42,271 nt of DNA from SAR202 cluster bacterium Io17-Chloro-G2 (GTDB lineage: Bacteria; Chloroflexota; Dehalococcoidia; Lucifugimonadales; UBA3495), in assembly GCA_002816875.1 (NCBI GenBank), contig MUCP01000045.1, positions 1 to 42,271 of the forward strand, in the 5' to 3' direction. The first letter of the stretch is position 1, and the number at the start of each line of letters is the position of its first letter. The notes under the pieces are model-generated. The model was not told where the DNA came from and searched no databases. It saw only the letters and a program-made list of their open reading frames with translations. Below are positions 23,963 to 32,691 of the stretch, piece by piece. A program made the position numbers and the translations under genes.

Positions 23963-25093
23963 CTAGCCCCACACCAGACGGACGGTTTCGACGATCAACT
24001 CCAGCTTCCGCCGCTGCTGGTCCCAAGTCAACATGTTGCCGGGGGCGGTGGATGCAAACCCGCATTGGGGGCTGAGCGCCAGGTTTTCCAAGGGGACGAA
24101 CTTGGCCGCCTCGTCAATGCGCCGTCGCAGCATATCCTGGGGTTCCAGGGCCGGGTCTTTGGAGCTGATCAGCCCTAGGACCACCGTTTTTCCCTTGGGC
24201 ACGAAGCGTAAAGGCTCAAACCCGCCGGCCCGGTCGGTGTCGTACTCCAGCAAGAACCGGTCTACGTCCAGGGAACCGAACGCTTTCTCGGCGATGAACT
24301 CATAGCTGCCTTGGGCCCCCTAGGCGCTTCGGTTGTTGCCCCGGCACATGTGAAGCCCAACGGTCACCCCGGCCTGACGGGCTTCCCGCAACGAGGCGTT
24401 GTCGGCAGCGATGTTCTCCTCCAACTCTCGCTCTATGTCTTCCCCGGCGTCAATCATCACCTGCCGGCGCTTGGCATCGGCAATCTGGATGACGTAACGC
24501 AGGGAGTCAAGCTGGATGTAAGTGACTCCTTCCTCGATCAGCGCTTTGACCTCACGCTGCAGGATCGCCACCAGGTCCTGCACCAGGTCGCCCCGGGTCG
24601 GGTAGAAACGGTCGGTCAATCCTCGCTTGTACCAACCCGCGGCCCGCTGGGTAGCGCCGGGCATGGTTATCTTGAAGGGCCCTGTTGCATGCTGCTTTAG
24701 AAATCCCGTCTCGTGGGCGGTGAGCCGCCTCACCTGCCGCAACTTGGCCCCCACGACCTGCTCGCCAAAGCCAAGTTCCTCCGCCGTGGCATCGGCCAAC
24801 TCCGCGTGTTCCCCGCTCCACCGGGGTTGATATACCGCTTCAGGGTCGTCGACTATCCCTTCAACGGCATCAACATAGGCCGCCGCCCACCAACTCCGGC
24901 GGTACTCTCCATCGGTGACCAGGTCTATCCTTGTTTGGCGTTGCATCTCCAAGGCTTCAAGGATGGCCTTATCTTCGATCTCCCGTAGTTGCTCCAGGGT
25001 GATGCGTCCTTGAGTTTGGTCCGTTCGAGCTTGCAACACTTCGGGAGGCCTCAGCAGACTCCCCACGTGCTCGGCCCGGTATATCTCCGCCAT
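23963..25093 (-). pseudogene. MetE-like family gene with a single in-frame TAG
   Basis: A 376-codon frame runs from ATG 25093 (MAEIYRAEHVGSLLRP, AGGA 9 bases upstream) to a stop at 23963, broken only by TAG at 24320-24322 after HMCRGNNRSA. The same frame continues GAQGSYEFIAEKAFGSLDVD, then LEYDTDRAGGFEPL and LALSPQCGFAS. Zinc-site His and Cys lie before the stop and the last Cys after it, so truncation at codon 258 would abolish activity. Comparison with family consensus suggests that the position was Trp (TGG). The intact flanks point to a very recent mutation or a sequencing error; if it is an error, this is a normal 376-residue enzyme paralogous to its downstream neighbour. Confidence 0.85.
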
Positions 25094-25177
25094 AATCGCC
25101 GTTCCTATAAAAAGGTTGGTCAAGAGGCTGGCTAGAGCCTACTCAATCGATTTTCCCAAGTCAACGTGATATTTTGA

Positions 25178-25981
25178 ATGTTGATACCGCTGGAACCGCC
25201 CATTCCGGCCAGATCAGGATATGGAGAAACCTTGAGCCAGCCACGGTTGTACGGAGAATTGGCCTACCTTTGGCCCATCATCAGCCCTCCCGGAGAATAT
25301 CTTGAGGAGGCAGAGGTCTGGCGGCAAGCCATCAGAGATAAGCTGGGCCAGGGACGCCACCGAGTTTTGGAGTTAGGGGTCGGCGGAGGTCATAACCTTT
25401 CCCATCTGACCGGCGATTTCCAAGCTACGGCGGTGGACCTGTCGCCTCAGATGCTGGACTTATCCCGCATGCTCAACCCTGGCGTGGAACATCAGTTGGG
25501 CGACATGCGGACCCTCAGGCTGGGCGAGACTTTCGACGCGGTTCTGATCCACGACGCCATCACCTACATGCTTACGGAACACGACCTAGCGGCCACGTTT
25601 GAAACGGCCAAGAGTCATATACGGGCGGGCGGCTTGTTGATCGCCGCCCCTGATTGGGTCCGGGAGAATTTTCGAGCGCCCATGGTGTTTCATTGGGAAA
25701 GGAACGGGGTGATAAACGGGAGCGATATCCAGGTGACCGTCCAGGAATACCTCCACGACCCCGACACCAGCGACACGGAGATAGAATCGGTATACACCTA
25801 TACCATCGTGGAGGACGGTCAACAGCGGGTGGAGCAAGACACCCACACCACGGGTTTATTCCCAATGGCTACTTGGACCAGGTTACTGCGAGAAGCGGGT
25901 TTCCAGGTGGAAACGGTGCAGTTGCCCGCCAACGAAGGGGGGTACGGCGGTTTTATATTCGTCGCGGAATTGGGCAAGTGA
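25178..25981 (+). CDS. class I SAM-dependent methyltransferase
   Basis: A 267-residue methyltransferase. Motif I is RVLELGVGGGHNLSHL (residues 62-77), followed by ATAVDLSPQMLDLSR with the Asp that binds the SAM ribose, a short HQLGDMRTLRLGETFDAVL and the strand-4 AITYML. The second half carries a long beta insertion (HDPDTSDTEIESVYTYTIVE) as in substrate-covering lids. There is no strong ribosome site before ATG 25178. It is transcribed away from the MetE-like pseudogene with 84 bases between starts and converges on the SirB1-like gene 21 bases away. Substrate unknown. Confidence 0.88.
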   Translation: MLIPLEPPIPARSGYGETLSQPRLYGELAYLWPIISPPGEYLEEAEVWRQAIRDKLGQGRHRVLELGVGGGHNLSHLTGDFQATAVDLSPQMLDLSRMLNPGVEHQLGDMRTLRLGETFDAVLIHDAITYMLTEHDLAATFETAKSHIRAGGLLIAAPDWVRENFRAPMVFHWERNGVINGSDIQVTVQEYLHDPDTSDTEIESVYTYTIVEDGQQRVEQDTHTTGLFPMATWTRLLREAGFQVETVQLPANEGGYGGFIFVAELGK

Positions 25982-26002
25982 TGAACCAAGCGGGGATGGA
26001 AA

Positions 26003-26836
26003 TCAGCGTGGTTGATTGGCGTCGATACGCCCCAACATCCAGTTCACAGCGGCCGTGTCCTGCTTGGGCGAACCCGAATCCAAGTAACGCCGCAGGTCTT
26101 CTTTCGCCTCTTCCCAATGCTCCAATTCAAAGTGTATCAATCCACGGTCCCGGCGTTCCTTAGGCTCCATCGGCAACAGCGCTACCAGCAGGTCCATCAT
26201 TCTGATCGCTCGGACGTGGTCGGCGCCGTTCAGGTAAATACCTTTAAGGTTCCTGATTATCCTGGCCACGAAATCCCTATTGCCCACCGGGGCCAAGAAC
26301 GCCGGGTCCCAGGCGATGTTCCCCCTGGCCACGTCGTTCAAACGCTCAGCGCATTCGTTGACCGATAGCAAGATGCCGCGGTTGAAGGGGTCCAAGAACA
26401 GATCTCCTTCGTTCTGGTGCCTCAACAAGAAGTGTCCCGGCATGCCGATGCCCACCAAAGGAATGCCTATCCGTTTCCCAACCTCACTGCAAAGCAGCGA
26501 AAGGGTTATGGGTATCCCCAACCTACGGCTTAATACCTGGTTGAGGAAGCTATTGTCCGGGTCATAGTAGTCTTCATGATTGCCCCTGAAACCCACCTCG
26601 TCGAAAAGGTATTCCGCCAGGGTGTTCAGATAAAACAGACTGTCCTTCCCGCCTCCCAGGCGGCGGGACACCCCCGCAGCCAACGAGTCCAACAATTCCA
26701 CTTGACCTTCGATGTCTAGGTCCGGGTATTCGGTGGCGGCGATCAGGAACGCCGCACGAGCCACGTCTATTTCCTGGTCGGGCACTTGGGCCAGTGCGGC
26801 AAATTGCCCTAGAACTGCTTGAGTATTGTCAGTCAT
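26003..26836 (-). CDS. SirB1 family protein (transglutaminase-like plus TPR)
   Basis: A 277-residue protein. The N-terminal transglutaminase-like domain shows LNTLAEYLFDEVGFRGNHED, then YYDPDNSFLNQVLSRRLG with GIPITLSLLCSEVGKRIGIP and the conserved GIGMPGHFLLRH. Residues about 195-270 form TPR-like helices (MDLLVALLPMEPKERRDRGL). The usual catalytic Cys is in the LCSEV segment (Leu-Cys-Ser), and the His of PGHF is kept. Its role in bacteria is not well defined; relatives often sit near peptide release-factor methylation or tetrapyrrole genes, neither of which is seen here. GGAAAG precedes the ATG. Confidence 0.85.
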   Translation of the reverse strand: MTDNTQAVLGQFAALAQVPDQEIDVARAAFLIAATEYPDLDIEGQVELLDSLAAGVSRRLGGGKDSLFYLNTLAEYLFDEVGFRGNHEDYYDPDNSFLNQVLSRRLGIPITLSLLCSEVGKRIGIPLVGIGMPGHFLLRHQNEGDLFLDPFNRGILLSVNECAERLNDVARGNIAWDPAFLAPVGNRDFVARIIRNLKGIYLNGADHVRAIRMMDLLVALLPMEPKERRDRGLIHFELEHWEEAKEDLRRYLDSGSPKQDTAAVNWMLGRIDANQPR

Positions 26837-26965
26837 CAGCTTTCCAAGTTATCAGGAGGGTTGACAGGGCTCCTTCGACCGGGGAATCCCCAAACCGCCA
26901 AGCGTGGTATCCTGGGCGAGAATGGCCGCGGGCGGCCTGGAAATAATAGGTGCCTATCTCAAACA

Positions 26966-27055
26966 ATGGTTCGACAAGCTCACCACGAACGGAGAGGGTT
27001 CATTCTGCCCGTTCGTAGTGCGCCCGTTCGTCCTGAGCCCGTCGAAGGATGGTCC
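26966..27055. repeat. dispersed imperfect palindromic element, copy 4
   Basis: The left arm is GGTTCGACAAGCTCACCACG and the right arm CCGTTCGTCCTGAGCCCG followed by TCGAAGGATGG, separated by about 30 bases. It occupies the middle of the 341-base gap 26837-27177. The remaining gap has a small hairpin GATTTC-TTTC-GAAATC (27113-27128) and no gene. Confidence 0.65.
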
Positions 27056-27177
27056 ATTTTGGTTATAGAGTTTCGAGATAGTTGCCAATCTAATAACTAG
27101 TAAAAACGGTCGGATTTCTTTCGAAATCTTAAGCTTGGGAGCATTCCCGGACTCTACCATAATGCATGGAGGGATCA

Positions 27178-28341
27178 ATGTCATCCAACATCAATATGGA
27201 GACTAGCGCAAACTACCAAACAGCGGGAGTCAGGTTCAATCTAAGCCTGACAACTCCACAGGGGCAGGACCAGGCGAAGCTAAGTATAACGGTGGATAAT
27301 ATTACCGCTGGGCAGCGGTTGCCGTTCAACCACCAGGCGTGCCCGGCGGTCAACGATTTCACACGGGGCTTCTCACGCTGGCTGGGCACCAAGGGATTCC
27401 GCGCCACCCGAAACGACGACGAGATAGTGGCCGAGGCACGAGCTGAAATGACCGAAGCTCAACTGACCCAGGGATTTCACGACGCCCTGGACATGATCGA
27501 TCAGAAATTCTCCACCTACCTGGGACCCATAATCGGTTCAAATTCTTATTCCGACGTGGTCTATAGGAAGGAAGACGGCGTAGCCTGGCTTACGCTGAAC
27601 CGGCCCGAAACGTACAACGCAAAGCGCGGCATCACCATGGATGAGATGGCCGATACCCTGCTGGACGCGGCGGGCGATCCCAGCATCCGGGTGGTGGTGA
27701 TTTCCGGCGCGGGCCCCAACGGTTTTTGCACCGGCAACGACCAGAGCTACGACCCGGAGTTGGAAAAGTCCGATTACCGGGGCGAGGCCGAGGTGCGCTA
27801 CAGCCAGGTGGTGCAGCAGATGCCCCAGCCGGTCATCGCCGCGGTGGACGGTTTCGCCATCGGTTCCGGCAATATCTTGGCCTACACCTGCGACTTCACC
27901 ATAGCCACGACCCGGTCCCGGTTCGGCCAAACTGGACCCAGAGTGGGCAGCCCGGCCAACGGCCACGGCGTGGCCATGTTGGCGGCCCGGGTCGGCCAGA
28001 AGCGGGCGCGGGAGATCTGGATGCTGTGCCGCCAATACACCGCCAAGCAAGCCTGCGACATGGGGTTGGTCAACACGGTGGTGGCGCCGGACCAGCTTTG
28101 GGCCGAAGTGGACCGGTGGATCGACGACATCAAGAACGTCAGCCCGGTGATCCTCCAGATGCAGAAGATGTCATTCAACCGCCACGACCACTTCCAAGAA
28201 CCGGAATTGGCCCCGATACAGCAATACATGCCCGATTACCAAGCAACGGAAGAAGCCCAAGAACGGCGTTTAGCATTCATAGAGCGGCGGCGGATAGACC
28301 CGTCCAAGAACGTGCCCTACGTGAAGATTCCGATTGGGTAG
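27178..28341 (+). CDS. MenB/BadI-like crotonase with N-terminal extension
   Basis: A 387-residue enoyl-CoA hydratase superfamily protein. The crotonase domain starts near residue 122 (YSDVVYRKEDGVAWLTLNRP). It includes the oxyanion-hole segments ISGAGPNGFCTGNDQ and AAVDGFAIGSGN, and FGQTGPRVGS (249-258) with VGQKRAREIWMLCRQY, which are signatures of dihydroxynaphthoyl-CoA synthase (MenB) and 2-ketocyclohexanecarboxyl-CoA hydrolase (BadI). The MenB FDGG/FDAGYG segment is replaced by PANGHG, so the Asp there is lost. Residues 1-120 are an unrecognised extra domain. ATG 27178 follows GGAGGG; ATG 27166 precedes that site. No menaquinone or benzoate genes are nearby, so a ring-cleaving or C-C bond-cleaving CoA hydrolase in catabolism is more likely. 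Confidence 0.85.
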   Translation: MSSNINMETSANYQTAGVRFNLSLTTPQGQDQAKLSITVDNITAGQRLPFNHQACPAVNDFTRGFSRWLGTKGFRATRNDDEIVAEARAEMTEAQLTQGFHDALDMIDQKFSTYLGPIIGSNSYSDVVYRKEDGVAWLTLNRPETYNAKRGITMDEMADTLLDAAGDPSIRVVVISGAGPNGFCTGNDQSYDPELEKSDYRGEAEVRYSQVVQQMPQPVIAAVDGFAIGSGNILAYTCDFTIATTRSRFGQTGPRVGSPANGHGVAMLAARVGQKRAREIWMLCRQYTAKQACDMGLVNTVVAPDQLWAEVDRWIDDIKNVSPVILQMQKMSFNRHDHFQEPELAPIQQYMPDYQATEEAQERRLAFIERRRIDPSKNVPYVKIPIG

Positions 28342-28487
28342 ACGGCTACCGGCAAGGCCAAACGGACCCCAAGCATACTCCGTCTGTTGTGGTCCGAACT
28401 ATTGGCCAGAGTGTAGTGATCGGGCGGAGTACGCATTGACGGTCTCGGTGGACAAGTCATCCAATTTGAAGCTACTATTTCCACGTT

Positions 28488-31400
28488 ATGGCCGGTGATC
28501 GTCGCAGAATCAGGATTGAACGTCTCCTTGACGAAGCTGAGGAGGCAGTGGGGCGTTACGACTGGGACGCGGTACGGCAAGCCGCCCAAGCCGTGTTAGC
28601 ATTCGATCCGGAGAACGGCGATGCTCTAGACCTGCTGACCGGAGCGGAACGGGCCCTCGGTGATTCAGGTCTCCCAGCAACCAATCAACGCTTGGTCTCC
28701 ACACCAGATGTAAAACCACCGGCAACCGCTTCACAACCCACCTCCTTCGCCGACGGCCGTTACCAGGTCCAACGATTTTTGGGCGAAGGCGGCAAAAAGA
28801 AAGTCTACCTGGCCCACGACGCAACCCTAGACCGGGAAGTCGCCTTCGCCCTGATCAAGACCGAAGGCCTAGACGACGCCTCCCGCACCCGCATACAACG
28901 CGAAGCCCAAGCCATGGGACGATTGGGCTCCCATCCCCATATCGTCACCGTTTTCGACCTGGGGCAGGAACAAGACCAGCCCTACATGGTCACTGAGCTC
29001 ATGGGCGGCGGCGACGTCGAAGGTTTGATCGGAGATGCCGGCGGCCACCGGCTTTCCCTGAAGCAGGCCATCGGAATCGCCGTTGAGACCTGCCGGGGTC
29101 TGGAGTTCGCCCACAGCCGGGGCATAGTCCACCGCGACCTAAAACCGGGCAACGTGTGGCTTACCTCAGACGGCATAGCCAAGATCGGCGACTTCGGGCT
29201 GGCGGTGGCCCTGGACCGCTCACGGCTGACCACCGAGGGAATGATGGTGGGCACCGTGTCTTACATGCCACCTGAGCAGGCCATGGGCGGCGAGGTCACG
29301 CCCAGATCGGACCTTTACTCCCTGGGCGCCATGCTCTACGAGATGGTCACCGGCAGGGCTCCATTCCTGGGCGATGATTCGGTGGCAATCATCGGCCAGC
29401 ACATCAACACACCACCGGTGGCGCCGGCGTGGCACAACTCGGAGTGCCCGCGCCAATTGGAGGCGCTGATTCTGCGTTTGCTAGCCAAAGACCCTTCGGA
29501 ACGGCCGGAGTCGGCGTCAGATGTGTTGGCTGCTTTGGAAGCGTTGGACCTGCAAGACGTAGGGGCGGGTTTAAAACCCGCCCCTACACACGGCGAGGAA
29601 CACTCGCTAGATAGCCTGGCCGGCGGCGTGTTCGTGGGCCGGCAACGGGAGATGGGCGACCTGAAGGCCTGTTTGGAAGATGCGCTATCAGGCCGAGGGC
29701 GTCTGGCCACTCTGGTGGGAGAGCCAGGTATCGGGAAAACAAGGACCGCCCAGGAATTAGCCACTTACGCCGGACTGCGTGGTGCCCGAGTACTGTGGGG
29801 GCGCAGCTACGAAGAGCAGGGGGTGCCGCCTTATTGGCCCTGGGTGCAGGCCATCCGCTCTTACGTCCGCGAAAGTGACCCTGAGCAACTATCTTCTGAG
29901 ATGGGCGCTGGGTCGGCTGACATCGCCGAGGTTGTTTCCGACGTGCGGGATCGCTTGCCCGGTCTGCCACCCGCGCCCAAGTTGGAACCCGAGCAAGCCC
30001 GGTTCCGTCTGTTCGACTCCATCACCGCGTTCCTAAAGACAGCGTCTCAACGCCAGCCATTGGTGCTGGTGTTGGACGACTTGCATTGGGCGGACCAGCC
30101 TTCATTGATGTTGCTCCAGTTCGTGGCCAGGGAGTTGGGCGGAGCGCGCCTGTTGATCATCGGTACCTACCGGGACATGGAGTTGTCCCGCCAACACCCA
30201 TTGGCCGAGGCCCTGGGCGAATTGACCAGAGAAAGGCTATTTCAGCGGGTACTTCTGCGGGGGTTAGCTCAAGAGGATGTGGGCCGGTTCATCGAGATGG
30301 CCGCCGGCGTCACTCCGCCCTCAGCGTTGGTCACTTCCGTCCATACCCAGACCGAGGGCAACCCCCTATTCGTCACCGAAGTCGTCCGCCTGCTAGTCCA
30401 AGAGGGGGAATTAAGCTCGGCAAAAGTCCGTGAGACAGACTCTTGGAACGTGCGTATTCCCGAAGGGGTTCGCGAGGTGATCGGCAGGCGCCTGAACCGC
30501 CTTTCACAACGTTGCAATGAAACGTTGACCACTGCTTCGATACTTGGCCGGGAGTTTACTCTGGACCAGTTGAAACCCCTTTCGGAAGATACTTCCGAAG
30601 ACCGTCTGTTTGAGATTCTGGAGGAGGCCCTTGCCGCCCGGGTGATCGAGGAATTGCCGCAATCGGTGGGCCGGTACCAGTTCACCCACGCCCTAATTCA
30701 GGAAACCCTGGCTCAGGAGCTGTCCACCACTCGGAAGGTGCGGCTTCACGCCCGGATCGCCGAGGCACTGGAAGAGCTGTACGGCGCAGATGCCGAAAGC
30801 CACGCCGCCGAGCTGGCCCACCACTTCGGAGAGGCGGTCACTGTGACTGGCTCGAACAAGTTGGTGCAGTACGCGATGCTGGCCGGGGAGCGAGCGCTGG
30901 ACGGTTACGCCCACCAGGAAGCCCTGGCTCACTTCCAGGGAGCATTGGACACTAAAGAGGGCCAGCCAATAGACGCCGAAACGGCCTCGATTCTTTTTGG
31001 ATTGGGGCGCAGCCAAGCCGCGGCACTGCCCAGATACCAGATTGACAGGGCGGTCGCAAGCCTCAACCGCGCTTTCGACTACTATGCTGAGGTTGGTGAT
31101 CTGCCGCTGGCGGTGGCTGTCGCAGAGTACCCACTCCCCACCTTCGCTGGACAGCGCATAGGCGTAGCTGAGTTGATTGCGAGAGCCTTGGACCTGGTGC
31201 AGCCCGATTCCCACGAGGCGGGACGACTCCTATCCGAATACGCTAGGATCTTAGCCATTGAGGAAGGCAACTACGAGGGAGCCCAGTCAGCATTTGCCCA
31301 GGCCTTGGTCATCGCGCGGCGAGAGCAAGATGCAACCCTGGAGTTGAGGACGCTGACTCACGCTACCTATGTCGACACATGGTACCTGCAATGGCAAGAA

Positions 31401-32336
31401 GCTCGATCGAGGACCTCGCAAGCCATTGAACTATCCGGTCGGGCAGGCGACTTGCGCGCGGAAGCACAAGTACGCAGCTATGCCGGACTGGTCCGAACTC
31501 TCTTAAGCGACTCTGAAGGCGCACGCCACCACGCCGAAGCCGCGTTGGAAGTAGCCGAAAGGCTGCGGGATCACACCTGGCTGGTTTTTGCCCTCTGGAG
31601 TAATGAAACCTTATGCCGGTTACAAGGAGACTGGCAGGCGGCCAGGGAATTTAGCGGCCGCGGTCTAGCAGTAGCCCCCCGGGAGCCTCGGATTTTGGGC
31701 TTTCGAACCCTGTTGGAATATGAGGTTGGTGACTTCGCTGCTGGTGAAACCCACCTAGAGGGGCTCCTAGAGGCCATGCGCCTGAGCTCGCCTGGACCGA
31801 CAATGGAATCCCTATTGCCGGCGATTACTATACCTTTGGTCAACCGGATCACCGGCGTGGGTGAACGGTCCGAAGCCGCCCAATCGGCGGCCGAAGCCTC
31901 CCTGTCTTCCGGGTCTGTTCTCCCCCTGGGGGCGCAAGCAGCCAGGGCCGGGTTGGCGCTGCTGGCCGTGGAGCGAAAAGACGTTGAGATGGCCACCCTA
32001 CAATATTCCCCGTTGCAGTCAATACGAGGCATCATGGTCATGGGCGCTATCAACGGTGACCGTCTATTAGGGCTCCTATCTCAAACCATGGGCGACCTCA
32101 ACCGGGCGTCCACCCACTTCGATGACGCCGTGGCATCCTGCCGCAATGCTGGCTACCGGCCGGAGCTTGCCTGGTCCTGCTGCGACTACGCCGACATGCT
32201 ACAAGATCGCAACGGTGATGGAGACCGGGCTAAAGCAATGGCGCTGTTGGACGAATCCTTGGCCATCTCCAGCGAGCTGGGCATGCGCCCCCTGATGGAG
32301 CGGGTCTTGTCCCGGCGGGACATCCTGCGGGCGTAG
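28488..32336 (+). CDS. Ser/Thr protein kinase fused to AAA-type ATPase and TPR region
   Basis: A 1282-residue signalling protein. Residues 1-75 are helical and TPR-like. The kinase domain is at 91-350: Gly loop LGEGGKKKVYLA, VAFALIK lysine, HRDLKPGN with D217, DFGLAV with D235, YMPPEQAMGG and RSDLYSLG, so it should be active. A short linker with VGAGLKPAPT (358-367) leads to FVGRQREMGDL and an AAA_16-type ATPase with Walker A GEPGIGKT (411-418) and Walker B LVLVLDDLHWAD (D530-D531). The C-terminal ~500 residues are TPR-like helices. No DNA-binding domain or transmembrane segment is seen. Such proteins resemble STAND regulators that sense a ligand through the repeats. It is followed by the KAP-FGE gene 355 bases later on the same strand. 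Confidence 0.9.
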   Translation: MAGDRRRIRIERLLDEAEEAVGRYDWDAVRQAAQAVLAFDPENGDALDLLTGAERALGDSGLPATNQRLVSTPDVKPPATASQPTSFADGRYQVQRFLGEGGKKKVYLAHDATLDREVAFALIKTEGLDDASRTRIQREAQAMGRLGSHPHIVTVFDLGQEQDQPYMVTELMGGGDVEGLIGDAGGHRLSLKQAIGIAVETCRGLEFAHSRGIVHRDLKPGNVWLTSDGIAKIGDFGLAVALDRSRLTTEGMMVGTVSYMPPEQAMGGEVTPRSDLYSLGAMLYEMVTGRAPFLGDDSVAIIGQHINTPPVAPAWHNSECPRQLEALILRLLAKDPSERPESASDVLAALEALDLQDVGAGLKPAPTHGEEHSLDSLAGGVFVGRQREMGDLKACLEDALSGRGRLATLVGEPGIGKTRTAQELATYAGLRGARVLWGRSYEEQGVPPYWPWVQAIRSYVRESDPEQLSSEMGAGSADIAEVVSDVRDRLPGLPPAPKLEPEQARFRLFDSITAFLKTASQRQPLVLVLDDLHWADQPSLMLLQFVARELGGARLLIIGTYRDMELSRQHPLAEALGELTRERLFQRVLLRGLAQEDVGRFIEMAAGVTPPSALVTSVHTQTEGNPLFVTEVVRLLVQEGELSSAKVRETDSWNVRIPEGVREVIGRRLNRLSQRCNETLTTASILGREFTLDQLKPLSEDTSEDRLFEILEEALAARVIEELPQSVGRYQFTHALIQETLAQELSTTRKVRLHARIAEALEELYGADAESHAAELAHHFGEAVTVTGSNKLVQYAMLAGERALDGYAHQEALAHFQGALDTKEGQPIDAETASILFGLGRSQAAALPRYQIDRAVASLNRAFDYYAEVGDLPLAVAVAEYPLPTFAGQRIGVAELIARALDLVQPDSHEAGRLLSEYARILAIEEGNYEGAQSAFAQALVIARREQDATLELRTLTHATYVDTWYLQWQEARSRTSQAIELSGRAGDLRAEAQVRSYAGLVRTLLSDSEGARHHAEAALEVAERLRDHTWLVFALWSNETLCRLQGDWQAAREFSGRGLAVAPREPRILGFRTLLEYEVGDFAAGETHLEGLLEAMRLSSPGPTMESLLPAITIPLVNRITGVGERSEAAQSAAEASLSSGSVLPLGAQAARAGLALLAVERKDVEMATLQYSPLQSIRGIMVMGAINGDRLLGLLSQTMGDLNRASTHFDDAVASCRNAGYRPELAWSCCDYADMLQDRNGDGDRAKAMALLDESLAISSELGMRPLMERVLSRRDILRA
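29559..29587. repeat. perfect 29-bp palindrome inside the kinase-AAA gene
   Basis: GTAGGGGCGGGTTT, a single A and the reverse complement AAACCCGCCCCTAC. It encodes VGAGLKPAPT in frame in the linker between the kinase and ATPase domains. The outer bases GTAGGGGCG are shared with intergenic palindromes at 19103 and, less exactly, 40395. Confidence 0.95.
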
Positions 32337-32691
32337 GACGTCTAGGACAGACTTGTCCGCTGAGATCATATTAGCCGAGTCAGTTTTGTGGCGAGTCGCA
32401 AAATGCGGCGGGCGTTGCCCAAAGCAGGATACGCCAGGCGAAGCCATCGAGGCCCACGTCTAACAGACCGGCTCACCCGATGCCCTGGCTTCTTGAACGG
32501 CGGGCGCCCGCTCGGCCGGCCACAAAAGCCGCGGCGGAAAGCATCTATCTCCGGAATCTCTCTATAGCCACTTCACCCCGCCTAACTGAACGACTTGACT
32601 ATTGCCAAAGATAAAATACCGCGTGCTGATGGGAATCTGTTGCATTCTTATTAGCTAAGGATATAATTGGGCAAATTACCGGGAGAACGAG
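32337..32691. other. 355-base gap between the two signalling genes
   Basis: No gene is seen. It contains a small GGACA-GACT-TGTCC hairpin (32344-32357) soon after the kinase-AAA stop, an AT-rich stretch near 32590-32620, and the promoter described next. Confidence 0.6.
32640..32667 (+). promoter_or_regulatory. promoter of the KAP-FGE gene
   Basis: TTGCAT (32640-32645), 16 bp and a perfect TATAAT (32662-32667), about 24 bases before the ATG. The same TTGCAT -35 is used by both candidate small RNA promoters. The gene is therefore probably transcribed on its own as well as by any read-through. Confidence 0.6.

Noticed and set aside
24320..24322. TAG read as pyrrolysine or another recoded residue
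   Set aside because: Comparable genes in the window end normally at TAG (for example 1971, 8011, 37664) and family comparison points to Trp at the site.
27135..27163. Promoter TTGGGA-N17-CATAAT before the crotonase gene
   Set aside because: The predicted start would fall on the ribosome site, leaving almost no leader.
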